A stretch of 64,000 nucleotides of DNA, taken from Microbacterium sp. CBA3102 (GTDB lineage: Bacteria > Actinomycetota > Actinomycetes > Actinomycetales > Microbacteriaceae). Position numbers and translations under genes: made by a program. The first letter of the stretch is position 1, and each line of letters opens with the position of its first letter. The notes below the pieces were generated by a model. It saw only the letters and a program-made list of their open reading frames with translations, was not told the DNA's origin and did no database searches. Below are positions 1 to 7,590 of the stretch, in pieces. The stretch is taken from assembly GCF_007954505.1 (NCBI RefSeq), contig NZ_CP042412.1:2604001-2668000 (forward strand). Direction: 5' to 3'.

Positions 1-411
1 GCGGCGGCGCTGCTCGTCTACCTTGCGGTCGCGATCTGGCTCGCCGTGATGTTCATCTCGGTCAGCACTCCGATTTCGATCGGCATGGGCATCACGCTCC
101 TCGTGCTGGCTCCGATCGGTGCCTGGGCGCTCGTCCGGGAGATGATGTTCGGCTTCGGCGCGGACCGCCTGGGGCGACTGCTCGACGCGGAGGGAGGAAT
201 GCCTCCGGTGGAGACCGAGCTGACGCCGAGCGGGCGTATCGCGCGCGCCGACGCAGACCCCCTCATCGCACGGTACGCAGCGGAAGCGGACGCCGCGCAT
301 GATGACTGGCGTGCACGGTACCGCCTGGGCGTCGTGCAAGACGCCGCCGGACGTCGGAAAGACGCCAGAGCCAGCATCCGCGAGGCGATCCGCCTCTTCC
401 GTCGGCCCTGA
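1..411 (+). CDS. C-terminal part of a small membrane protein with a TPR-like tail (5' partial)
   Basis: The frame is open from base 1, so the true start lies outside the window. The visible part begins with two hydrophobic segments (about codons 1-22 and 28-45, the second around GITLLVLAPIGAWALV) and ends in a soluble tail of about 80 residues. The last 35 residues (RYRLGVVQDAAGRRKDA and on) look like one tetratricopeptide-type helix pair. No catalytic motif is visible. It ends 15 bases before the convergent OsmC gene. I recognise no specific family; the topology and TPR resemblance are inferences. Confidence 0.7.
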   Translation, partial: AAALLVYLAVAIWLAVMFISVSTPISIGMGITLLVLAPIGAWALVREMMFGFGADRLGRLLDAEGGMPPVETELTPSGRIARADADPLIARYAAEADAAHDDWRARYRLGVVQDAAGRRKDARASIREAIRLFRRP

Positions 412-426
412 CGTCGGGTTCGACGA

Positions 427-852
427 TCAGGCGAGCGTCGCCTCGAGCGTGATCTCGATGCCCGCGAGCGCCTGAGACACCGGGCACCCGGTCTTCGCTC
501 CGTTCGCGATCTCCTGGAACGCCTCCGGAGTGAGGTTCGGGACGGTCGCGTTGACGTTGAGGTGGCTGCCGGTGATGCCGACACCGGGCTTGAAGGTGAC
601 GGACGCGCTCGCGTCGACTCGCTCGGGAGGCGTGCCGTTCTCGGCCAGGGCGTGGGAGAGCGCCATGCTGAAGCACGAGGCGTGAGCGGCAGCGATGAGC
701 TCTTCCGGCGTGGTCGTGGTGTCGCTGCCTTCGCTGCGGGCCTTCCAGTTGATCGGGAAGGTGCCGAGCTTCGACGAAGAGAACGCCACGGTGCCCGACC
801 CCTCCATGAGCGATCCTGTCCAGGTGCTGGCGGCTTCGCTGGTGACGGGCAT
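427..852 (-). CDS. osmC: OsmC/Ohr family peroxiredoxin
   Basis: This 141-residue protein matches the OsmC family, thiol peroxidases that reduce organic hydroperoxides in the cytoplasm. The two redox cysteines are in their usual settings: C60 in AAHASCFSMAL and C123 in AKTGCPVSQAL. The segment TTTTPEELIAAAH just before C60 is typical of OsmC proper. A purine-rich ribosome site (ggaggaacc) precedes the ATG. It lies 84 bases downstream of a DUF4395 gene and a membrane thioredoxin on the same strand, which fits a shared thiol-redox role. The family call is firm; the exact substrate (organic peroxide versus other thiol oxidants) is not shown by sequence. Confidence 0.9.
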   Translation of the reverse strand: MPVTSEAASTWTGSLMEGSGTVAFSSSKLGTFPINWKARSEGSDTTTTPEELIAAAHASCFSMALSHALAENGTPPERVDASASVTFKPGVGITGSHLNVNATVPNLTPEAFQEIANGAKTGCPVSQALAGIEITLEATLA

Positions 853-936
853 GGTTCCTCCGGTTCTCGTGCCCCGAGGGATGAGGGGTCACGTCGCGGC
901 CAGCCTATCGACGGTTCGGTTCGGAGGGAACCGGAA

Positions 937-1515
937 TCACGCTGCGGGGGCTGTCCGGCCGATCACGCCGACCCGCTGGAGCAGCAGGTACATCTGGCAT
1001 CCGAGGCAGAAGCCGAACGCCGCGTTGAGGAAGGCGGCGATGAAGGCGGCAGCGGTGGCGATCGGCAACGCCCAGGGGACCCCGACGAGGTGCAGAACGA
1101 GACCGACGCCGACCACGAAGAGGCCGACCCCCTGAGAGAACCGAGGCGGTCGCGGATCTTCAAGCTCCGCAGGTGGCGCGAGCCGAGGGCGCACCAGCGC
1201 GCGGAACAGGGCACCCCAGGGGGCCGTCCTCGGCGAGACGAGGGCCCATAGGAACAGCAGGGCGATGATCACCGTGAGCAGGAATCCCCGGTCCAGGGCA
1301 CGGTGAACGAGGGGCGTTCCAGCCACGGCCCATCCGCCGGGGACGAAGGTCGCGCCGGTCGACGGCTGATAGGCGTACCAGCCGAACGTCGCCGCGCCCG
1401 CCTGGGCGGTGGATATCCCCGTCAACGCCAGGAACGTGGCCACGAGCAGCAGTGCCGCGGTGATCGTGGCCGCGAATCGCGGACCGCGGGGGTCTATGCG
1501 TGCGGGCGTGGTCAT
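937..1515 (-). CDS. DUF4395 family membrane protein
   Basis: A 192-residue integral membrane protein with about four hydrophobic segments (near residues 15-38, 78-95, 128-150 and 155-175). The signature of the DUF4395 family is the C-terminal FCLGCQMYLLLQ, with a CxxC-like cysteine pair at a membrane edge. The family often sits beside thioredoxin-like genes, as here (21 bases downstream of one), and some members are fused or linked to rhodanese or thioredoxin modules. I infer a membrane thiol-exchange or sulfur-related role; the biochemical function is not established. The ATG has a ggag ribosome site and reads on from the thioredoxin gene as one transcript. Confidence 0.8.
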   Translation of the reverse strand: MTTPARIDPRGPRFAATITAALLLVATFLALTGISTAQAGAATFGWYAYQPSTGATFVPGGWAVAGTPLVHRALDRGFLLTVIIALLFLWALVSPRTAPWGALFRALVRPRLAPPAELEDPRPPRFSQGVGLFVVGVGLVLHLVGVPWALPIATAAAFIAAFLNAAFGFCLGCQMYLLLQRVGVIGRTAPAA

Positions 1516-1536
1516 GTGTGCTCCAGTCTTCGCGCC

Positions 1537-1950
1537 TCAGACGGCCGCGACCGCTTCGGTGAGTGCATGACGGTGGGGGACACCGTGGAATCGTGCGTGG
1601 ACGGTGCCGGAGCCGTCGATGAGGAAGGTCGTCGGCGTCTGCAGCACCTTGTACCGTGCCGAAAGGTCGGGGCGGTGCGTCAGATCGACCTCGATGTGCG
1701 CGAGCCCGTCGTCACCCGAAGCGTAGGAGTGCAGCAACCGGCGCACCTGCGGGCAACGCGCACAGGTCTCGGTGCTGAACTGCACCAGTGTCGCGCGGGA
1801 GCCGAGTGCTGCCGAGGGGATGTCCGTGGCATCGAACCGGAGCCTGCCGCCGTCGCGCCGCCGCCCGTCGCGCCGACGAAGCGCGACCCCGACCGCCGTG
1901 GCGAGCACGAGGAGACCGAGGACGATCACGAGGGCGAGCGCGGGCGACAT
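1537..1950 (-). CDS. Membrane-anchored thioredoxin-like protein
   Basis: A 137-residue protein with one N-terminal membrane helix (about residues 4-24), a basic linker, then a thioredoxin fold. The redox motif is CARC in [15 protein letters not shown], and the cis-proline loop is [10 protein letters not shown]. With the positively charged linker after the helix, the fold would by the positive-inside rule lie in the cytoplasm, though an outward orientation cannot be excluded. It is the first gene of a leftward group with DUF4395 and OsmC. No Shine-Dalgarno sequence is visible; a -10-like TACTCT lies 6 bases before the ATG, suggesting a leaderless message. Confidence 0.85.
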   Translation of the reverse strand: MSPALALVIVLGLLVLATAVGVALRRRDGRRRDGGRLRFDATDIPSAALGSRATLVQFSTETCARCPQVRRLLHSYASGDDGLAHIEVDLTHRPDLSARYKVLQTPTTFLIDGSGTVHARFHGVPHRHALTEAVAAV

Positions 1951-1956
1951 GCGTCG

Positions 1957-1962
1957 AGAGTA
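1957..1962 (-). promoter_or_regulatory. -10 box of the thioredoxin-DUF4395 operon
   Basis: TACTCT on the minus strand, 6 bases before the ATG at 1950. No ribosome site lies between, so transcription probably starts at the start codon. Confidence 0.5.
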
Positions 1963-2056
1963 CGCCGCGCTCGTGGGATCGGGAGTCGATGTTTCCGATG
2001 ATGACGAACGGCGCTTTCCAAGGCGGAGGATCCACCCCGCGACGGGGGCGGGAAGG

Positions 2057-2062
2057 TATCGT
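2057..2062 (+). promoter_or_regulatory. -10 box of thyA
   Basis: TATCGT ends 7 bases before the thyA ATG. It points away from the leftward thioredoxin promoter 95 bases away, so the two transcripts diverge. Confidence 0.45.
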
Positions 2063-2069
2063 GGCTGTC

Positions 2070-2879
2070 ATGAGCGCCGCCGTTCCGACCCCCTATGAAG
2101 ATCTGCTCCGCGATGTCGTGGAGACCGGCACGCACAAGTCGGATCGGACGGGTACCGGCACGACGAGCGTCTTCGGGCGGCAGATCCGCTTCGACCTCGC
2201 GAAGGGCTTCCCGCTCATCACGACGAAGCGCGTGCACTTCAAGTCGATCGCGTACGAGCTGCTCTGGTTCCTCCGAGGGGATTCCAACGTCGGATGGCTG
2301 CGCGACAACGGCGTGACGATCTGGGACGAGTGGGCGGACGAGTCGGGCGATCTCGGCCCGGTGTACGGGGTGCAGTGGCGCTCCTGGCCGACTCCCGACG
2401 GCGGCAGCATCGACCAGCTCTCCGAGGTCATCGAGCAGATCCGTCGCTCGCCCGATTCCCGTCGTCTGATCGTCTCGGCGTGGAATCCTGCGGATATCCC
2501 CGACATGGCCCTCGCGCCGTGTCATGCGCTCTTCCAGTTCTACGTCGCGGATGGAAAGCTCTCCTGCCAGCTGTATCAGCGCAGCGCCGACATGTTCCTC
2601 GGAGTGCCGTTCAACATCGCCTCCTATGCGCTGCTCACCCTGATGATCGCGCAGCAGGTCGGCCTGGAGCCCGGCGACTTCGTGTGGACCGGCGGTGACT
2701 GCCACGTCTACGACAATCACGTGGAGCAGGTGCGCGAGCAGCTCAGCCGCGAGCCCTACGCGTACCCGACCCTGCGACTGGCGAGGACGCCGGAGTCGAT
2801 CTTCGACTACCGGTACGAGGACTTCATCGTCGAGGACTACCAGCATCACGCGCCGATCCGGGCGGCGGTGGCCGTATGA
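2070..2879 (+). CDS. thyA: Thymidylate synthase
   Basis: Converts dUMP to dTMP using methylenetetrahydrofolate, leaving dihydrofolate. The 269-residue length fits the family (E. coli about 264). The catalytic cysteine is C151 in [12 protein letters not shown]; other conserved parts are RTGTGT near the N-terminus, [11 protein letters not shown] (63-73) and the [11 protein letters not shown] dUMP-binding loop. The frame is open further upstream, but those codons do not resemble the family and the -10 box lies within them, so the ATG at 2070 is the start. Its stop overlaps the start of the next gene (ATGA), coupling it to dihydrofolate reductase, which recycles its by-product. Confidence 0.97.
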   Translation: MSAAVPTPYEDLLRDVVETGTHKSDRTGTGTTSVFGRQIRFDLAKGFPLITTKRVHFKSIAYELLWFLRGDSNVGWLRDNGVTIWDEWADESGDLGPVYGVQWRSWPTPDGGSIDQLSEVIEQIRRSPDSRRLIVSAWNPADIPDMALAPCHALFQFYVADGKLSCQLYQRSADMFLGVPFNIASYALLTLMIAQQVGLEPGDFVWTGGDCHVYDNHVEQVREQLSREPYAYPTLRLARTPESIFDYRYEDFIVEDYQHHAPIRAAVAV

Positions 2880-3352
2880 CGTGGGTCGGGCTGATCTGGG
2901 CTGAGGCGCGCGGCGGCGTGATCGGAGCGGAGGGCGGGATGCCCTGGCACGTTCCGGAGGATCTCGCTCACTTCAAGGACGTCACGCTCGGGGCACCGGT
3001 GGTGATGGGCCGGAAGACGTGGGACTCCCTTCCGGAGCGGTTCCGCCCGCTCTCCGGTCGCGACAACATCGTGATCACGCGCCAACAGGACTGGAGCCAT
3101 GAGGGCGCGCGACGGGCGGCGACCGTCGCCGAAGCAGTCCGCGGGCTGGACAAGGCGTGGATCATCGGAGGCGCGGAGATCTTCCGTCAGGTCATCGGCG
3201 ACGCCGATCGCCTCGAGGTCACCGAGCTCGACATCGACGTCGCCGGAGACGCCTATGCGCCCGCCACGACCGGCTGGCGACTCGTCGACGAGGGCGAGTG
3301 GCAGACATCGCGCACCGGCGTCCGCTACCGCTTCCTCGGGTACGAGCGCTGA
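2876..3352 (+). CDS. dfrA: Dihydrofolate reductase
   Basis: Reduces dihydrofolate to tetrahydrofolate with NADPH. At 158 residues it is of standard length. Landmarks are [15 protein letters not shown] with the conserved acidic residue near D29, [12 protein letters not shown] (42-53), and the nucleotide-binding WIIGGAEIF segment. It overlaps thyA by four bases, the classic actinobacterial pairing that couples dTMP synthesis to folate recycling. It also shares one base with the downstream SDR gene, so the three are probably translated from one message. Confidence 0.96.
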   Translation: MTWVGLIWAEARGGVIGAEGGMPWHVPEDLAHFKDVTLGAPVVMGRKTWDSLPERFRPLSGRDNIVITRQQDWSHEGARRAATVAEAVRGLDKAWIIGGAEIFRQVIGDADRLEVTELDIDVAGDAYAPATTGWRLVDEGEWQTSRTGVRYRFLGYER

Positions 3353-4113
3353 TGCCCACCGCATTGATCACCGGAGCCAGCGCAGGGCTGGGAGCCGAGT
3401 TCGCGCGCCAGCTGGCACGGCGTCGAGCTGACCTCATCCTGGTGGCGCGGACACCCGAGACGCTGGAGGCGCTGGGCACGGAGCTGCGCACGGAGTACGG
3501 TGTCGCGGTCGAGATCCTCGTCGCCGACCTCGCGGCGGAGAGCGAGGTCGAGCGCGTCGCCGCCCGATTGCGCGACACCTCCGACCCGGTCGACCTCCTG
3601 ATCAACAACGCCGGGTTCGGTCTGCCGCTGCAGTTCGCGGACAACGACATCGACGACGAGGTGCGACACCTCCGCGTGCACGTCGAGGCGTCGATGCGCC
3701 TGATGCACGCGGCGCTGCAGACGATGCGCGGGCGCGGTGGTCGCATCATCAACGTCGCGTCCGTCGCCGGGTTCATCTCCCGGTCGACCTATTCGGCATG
3801 CAAGTCCTGGCTGATCGGATTCAGCGGCTGGGCGAATGCGGAGTACGCACGAGACGGAGTGAGTGTCACCGCGCTCTGCCCCGGATTCACGCACACGTCC
3901 TTCCATGAGCGGATGGGGCTGGCCGTGGGGGAGGAGGGTGTGCCCGCGATCATGTGGCTGAATGCGCGCGATGTCGTCCGTACCGGTCTGCGCGATGCGG
4001 CGCGCGGCAGAGCAGTATCCGTTCCGTCACTTCGGTACAAGGCGATCGTGGCGCTGACGCGTGTCCTGCCCCGCTCGTTCACGTCCGGCGTCGCTCGGCG
4101 CGGTCGCGTCTGA
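3352..4113 (+). CDS. Short-chain dehydrogenase/reductase
   Basis: A 253-residue classical SDR. The NAD(P) motif TGASAGLG is at 7-14, NNAG at 85-88, the catalytic serine near S137 in NVASVAG, and YSACK with Y147 and K151. The mid-region and the C-terminal FTHTSFHERMG resemble the DltE/YqjQ-type SDRs, whose substrate is unknown. The start codon overlaps the dfrA stop (TGATG), so it is the third gene of the thyA-dfrA transcript. The frame is open upstream inside dfrA, but the N-terminal glycine motif fixes this start. Substrate cannot be told from sequence. Confidence 0.9.
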   Translation: MPTALITGASAGLGAEFARQLARRRADLILVARTPETLEALGTELRTEYGVAVEILVADLAAESEVERVAARLRDTSDPVDLLINNAGFGLPLQFADNDIDDEVRHLRVHVEASMRLMHAALQTMRGRGGRIINVASVAGFISRSTYSACKSWLIGFSGWANAEYARDGVSVTALCPGFTHTSFHERMGLAVGEEGVPAIMWLNARDVVRTGLRDAARGRAVSVPSLRYKAIVALTRVLPRSFTSGVARRGRV

Positions 4114-4229
4114 GGCCGACAGGAGTCGACGAGAGACGTGCGCAGGCCCGGGGGACGCGCTCGGACCCGTTCGCCCCGAGGAGAGGTGCATCTGCGTCAC
4201 CGCGTCCGCGGGACCACCGGTCGAACCTA

Positions 4230-4235
4230 TACGCT
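4230..4235 (+). promoter_or_regulatory. -10 box of dapA
   Basis: TACGCT (within tatacgct) ends 6 bases before the dapA ATG. The 128 bases between the SDR gene and dapA hold no other signal I can support. Confidence 0.5.
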
Positions 4236-4241
4236 GGGCTT

Positions 4242-5219
4242 ATGACGCACTCGGGCAACCCTTTCGGACAGGTTCTCGTCGCGCTCGTCACTCCGATGAC
4301 GGCCGACGGTGAAGTCGATTGGCCCGCTGTCGAGAAGCACATCGATGACGTGATCACCGCAGGCGCGGACGGCATCGTCGTGACGGGAACGACCGGCGAG
4401 ACCTCGACCCTGACGGACCCGGAGAAGCTCAAGCTCGTCGAGGTCGGCAAGTCCGTTTCGGGCGGGCGCGCGAAGATCATCACCGGCGGTGGTTCCAATG
4501 AGACGGCCCACGCGATCGAGCTCTACAAGGCCAGCGAGAAGGCCGGCGCCGACGGCATCATGATCGTCACGCCCTACTACAACAAGCCGACGCAGGCCGG
4601 AATCCTCACGCACTTCCGGCTGGTCGCCGACGCGACCGATCTGCCGGTGATCCTCTACGACATTCCGGGGCGCACGGGCGTGCCGATCAAGTACGAGACG
4701 ATCCTGCGGCTCGCGAAGCACCCGAACATCCTCGCCGTGAAGGACGCCAAGGGCGACTTCTCCGAGGTGAGCCGCGTGCTCAACCAGACCGACCTGATGT
4801 ACTTCTCCGGCGACGACGCGAACGTGCTGCCGCACCTCGCGATCGGTGCCACGGGCCTCATCGGCGTGACGGCCAACGTCGCGGCGGCCCCGTACCGCAC
4901 GATCATCGATGCGGTGAACGCGGGTGACCTCGCCACGGCGACCGCGGAGCACAAGCGTCTGGAGCCGCTCGTGCGTGCCGTGATGACCCACGTGCCGGGA
5001 ACGGTCGCGGCGAAGTACATCCTGCACGGACTCGGTCGCATCTCGAGCCCGCGCGTCCGCCTTCCCCTGGTCGGCCCCGAGGAATGGGAGGCCGCGCTCA
5101 TCGAGGATGAGCTCGACCTCGTGCAGAACGTTCCCGGTGCGGACTTCTCGAACTTCCGACCCGACCGCAATGCGGCTGCGGGTGGTGCCCTGCCGAAGGT
5201 GCACGGCACGACGCGCTGA
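4242..5219 (+). CDS. dapA: 4-hydroxy-tetrahydrodipicolinate synthase
   Basis: First committed step of lysine and diaminopimelate synthesis: condenses pyruvate with aspartate semialdehyde. The Schiff-base lysine is K167 in LAVKDAKGD; the substrate-binding TTGE is at 50-53, the tyrosine motif PYYNKP at 111-116, and YDIPGRTG at 139-146. At 325 residues it is slightly long, with a C-terminal tail (about 25 residues, FSNFRPDRNAAAGG) beyond the barrel. The frame extends upstream, but the -10 box and the family alignment favour the ATG at 4242. RNase J follows in the same direction; dapA-rnj is a common actinobacterial pair. Confidence 0.96.
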   Translation: MTHSGNPFGQVLVALVTPMTADGEVDWPAVEKHIDDVITAGADGIVVTGTTGETSTLTDPEKLKLVEVGKSVSGGRAKIITGGGSNETAHAIELYKASEKAGADGIMIVTPYYNKPTQAGILTHFRLVADATDLPVILYDIPGRTGVPIKYETILRLAKHPNILAVKDAKGDFSEVSRVLNQTDLMYFSGDDANVLPHLAIGATGLIGVTANVAAAPYRTIIDAVNAGDLATATAEHKRLEPLVRAVMTHVPGTVAAKYILHGLGRISSPRVRLPLVGPEEWEAALIEDELDLVQNVPGADFSNFRPDRNAAAGGALPKVHGTTR

Positions 5220-5272
5220 GTCGCGTCGCCACGAACGAACGGACGCGCGGAGTGTCCGACTGAGGAGACAGC

Positions 5273-6949
5273 ATGTCCATTCCCCTGGTAGAACCGACCG
5301 CTCTCGACGAAGGAACGCTTCGGGTCATCCCGATCGGCGGACTCGGCGAGATCGGTCGCAACATGACCATGTTCGAGTACGACGGCAAGATCCTGATCGT
5401 CGATTGCGGTGTGCTCTTCCCCGAGGAGCACCAGCCTGGCGTCGACCTGATCCTTCCGGACTTCGAGCCCATCCGTGACCGCCTGGACGACATCGTGGGC
5501 GTGGTGCTCACGCACGGCCACGAAGACCACATCGGCGCCGTTCCCTATCTGCTCCGGCTCAAGAGCGACATCCCCCTGATCGGTTCGGGCCTCACCCTTG
5601 CACTGGTCGAGGCGAAGCTCAAGGAGCACCGCATCAAGGCCTTCACGCTCACGGTGAAGGAAGGTCAGCAGGAGCGGGTCGGCCCGTTCGACCTCGAGTT
5701 CGTCGCCGTGAATCACTCGATTCCCGACGCGCTGGCCGTGGCGATCCGCACCCCGGCGGGAATGGTGCTCGCCACCGGTGACTTCAAGATGGATCAGCTG
5801 CCGCTGGACGGTCGCATCACCGACCTCCGGGCTTTCGCGCGCCTCGGCGAAGAGGGTGTCGACCTGTTCCTCGTCGACTCGACCAACGCCGACGTCCCCG
5901 GGTTCACGCCGACGGAGCGCTCGATCGGCCCCGTGCTCGACCAGGTGATCGCGAAGGCACCTCGTCGCGTCATCGTCGCGAGCTTCTCCAGCCACGTCCA
6001 TCGCGTGCAGCAGGTGATCGACGCGGCGTACGCCAACGGCCGCCGTGTCGCTTTCCTCGGCCGCAGCATGGTTCGCAACATGACGATCGCCGAGCAGCTC
6101 GGCTATCTGAAGGTGCCGGACGGGGTGCTCATCGATTTCAAGAAGGCGCGCGACCTACCCGACGAGCAGATCGTCTACATGTCCACCGGCTCCCAGGGGG
6201 AGCCCATGGCGGTGCTGAGCCGGATGGCGAATCTGGACCACGCGATCGAGATCAGCGAGGGCGACACCGTCATCCTCGCCTCCAGCCTCATTCCGGGCAA
6301 CGAGAACGCCGTCTACCGTGTGATCGACGGACTCACCAAGCTCGGTGCGAACGTCGTCCACAAGGCGAATGCGAAGGTGCATGTCTCCGGACACGCCGCC
6401 GCCGGCGAACTGATCTATTGCTACAACATCCTCAAGCCGAAGAACGTCCTCCCCGTGCACGGGGAGTATCGGCACCTGATCGCGAACGCCAAGCTCGCGC
6501 AGGACACCGGCATCTCCGAGGAGAACACGATCATCGCCTCGAACGGCACCGTGATCGACCTGAAGGACGGCGTCGCGAAGGTCGCCGGCCAGCTCGACCT
6601 CGGATTCGTGTACGTCGACGGCTCCACCGTCGGCGAGATCACCGATGCCGACCTCAAGGATCGTCGGATCCTCGGCGAGGAGGGCTTCATCTCCGTCATC
6701 GTCGTCGTGGACGCCGGCACGGGGCGCATCATCTCCGGTCCGGAGATCCACGCGCGCGGTGTCGCCGAGGATGACTCGGTGTTCGACGACGTCACGCCGA
6801 AGATCGTCGCGGCGCTCAAGGAAGCGTCAGGCAACGGCGTCCGTGACACCCACGCGTTGTCGCAGGTCGTGCGACGCACGATCGGTCGTTGGGTGAACCA
6901 GCGGTTGCGTCGTCGTCCGATGATCGTGCCGCTCGTCATCGAAGCGTGA
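5273..6949 (+). CDS. rnj: Ribonuclease J
   Basis: A 558-residue metallo-beta-lactamase/beta-CASP nuclease that trims and degrades RNA, with endo- and 5'-3' exonuclease activity in the family. The zinc motif is THGHEDHIGA, with H81, H83, D85 and H86. Later conserved parts are ATGDFKMD, the beta-CASP segment SSHVHRVQQ, VYMSTGSQGEP, and VHVSGHA with the final metal histidine. The ATG follows a strong gaggagac ribosome site 53 bases after dapA, so the two are probably co-transcribed. The protein acts in the cytoplasm, likely as part of the RNA degradosome. Confidence 0.96.
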   Translation: MSIPLVEPTALDEGTLRVIPIGGLGEIGRNMTMFEYDGKILIVDCGVLFPEEHQPGVDLILPDFEPIRDRLDDIVGVVLTHGHEDHIGAVPYLLRLKSDIPLIGSGLTLALVEAKLKEHRIKAFTLTVKEGQQERVGPFDLEFVAVNHSIPDALAVAIRTPAGMVLATGDFKMDQLPLDGRITDLRAFARLGEEGVDLFLVDSTNADVPGFTPTERSIGPVLDQVIAKAPRRVIVASFSSHVHRVQQVIDAAYANGRRVAFLGRSMVRNMTIAEQLGYLKVPDGVLIDFKKARDLPDEQIVYMSTGSQGEPMAVLSRMANLDHAIEISEGDTVILASSLIPGNENAVYRVIDGLTKLGANVVHKANAKVHVSGHAAAGELIYCYNILKPKNVLPVHGEYRHLIANAKLAQDTGISEENTIIASNGTVIDLKDGVAKVAGQLDLGFVYVDGSTVGEITDADLKDRRILGEEGFISVIVVVDAGTGRIISGPEIHARGVAEDDSVFDDVTPKIVAALKEASGNGVRDTHALSQVVRRTIGRWVNQRLRRRPMIVPLVIEA

Positions 6950-6975
6950 GTGCAGGGGGTCGTCTCCCCACTCAC
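6946..6975 (+). terminator. Possible hairpin terminator after rnj
   Basis: GTGAGT, overlapping the rnj stop codon, pairs with ACTCAC; an inner GGGG/CCCC pair extends the stem past a three-base bulge. No T tract follows, so termination is uncertain. Confidence 0.35.
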
Positions 6976-7009
6976 GGCTGACCGTCATCCCGATGTAACA
7001 CCGGCGCCC

Positions 7010-7015
7010 TAGGCT
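7010..7015 (+). promoter_or_regulatory. -10 box of the GNAT gene
   Basis: TAGGCT ends 6 bases before the ATG at 7022; no ribosome site is present. Confidence 0.5.
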
Positions 7016-7021
7016 CACGTC

Positions 7022-7516
7022 ATGTACAGGGGTTTCTCCCTCCGCAGGGCGGCGCAGACGGATGCGATGTTCCTCGGCGACATGCTCGTCGAGGCCGCCA
7101 ACTGGCGTGCCGGGGGAGTGCGTCCGCGGCACGAGGTCTTGACGTCGGCTGAGCACCGGCGCTATCTCGCAGGGTGGAAGAGGTCGGCCGACGACGGACT
7201 GGTGGCCACCGGTGAGGACGACGTGCCCGTGGGCGCAGCCTGGTATCGCGTGCTTCCGCAGAATGCGCCCGGATTCGGTTTCGTGGGTGTCGCCGTCCCG
7301 GAGCTGATCATCGGGGTGCATCCGCTGTGGCGGGCACGCGGTGTCGGGCGCACCTTGTTGCGCGGTGTCGTGGAACTCGCGGGGTCCCAAGGTCACTCGC
7401 GGATCAGCTTGAGCGTGGAACGGGACAACTTCGCACGCAACCTCTATCGCGCGGAGGGCTTCGTCGTGGTCGGGCAGGGCTCCGCGCGCGACACGATGGT
7501 CCGTGCCACCACCTAG
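7022..7516 (+). CDS. GNAT family N-acetyltransferase
   Basis: A 164-residue acetyltransferase of the GNAT fold. The acetyl-CoA pyrophosphate loop is HPLWRARGVGRTLLRG (matching R/Q-x-x-G-x-G), followed by the C-terminal NFARNLYRAEGFVVVG, the usual end of the fold. The N-terminal half, which would set substrate choice, has no motif I recognise. It stands alone between rnj and ftsK with its own -10 box. The acceptor could be a small molecule or a protein N-terminus; sequence does not tell. Confidence 0.88.
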   Translation: MYRGFSLRRAAQTDAMFLGDMLVEAANWRAGGVRPRHEVLTSAEHRRYLAGWKRSADDGLVATGEDDVPVGAAWYRVLPQNAPGFGFVGVAVPELIIGVHPLWRARGVGRTLLRGVVELAGSQGHSRISLSVERDNFARNLYRAEGFVVVGQGSARDTMVRATT

Positions 7517-7578
7517 TCGATGCCCTCTCGGATCCGCGGAAAGCCGCGTCATTACGCGGTGATGTCGGCTGTTGGACG

Positions 7579-7584
7579 TAACGT
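7579..7584 (+). promoter_or_regulatory. -10 box of ftsK
   Basis: TAACGT ends 6 bases before the ftsK ATG at 7591; no Shine-Dalgarno sequence intervenes. Confidence 0.45.
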
Positions 7585-7590
7585 GAGAGC

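Noticed and set aside
1788..2069. A longer thyA starting at 1788
   Set aside because: The added codons overlap the thioredoxin gene and the -10 box and do not resemble thymidylate synthase.
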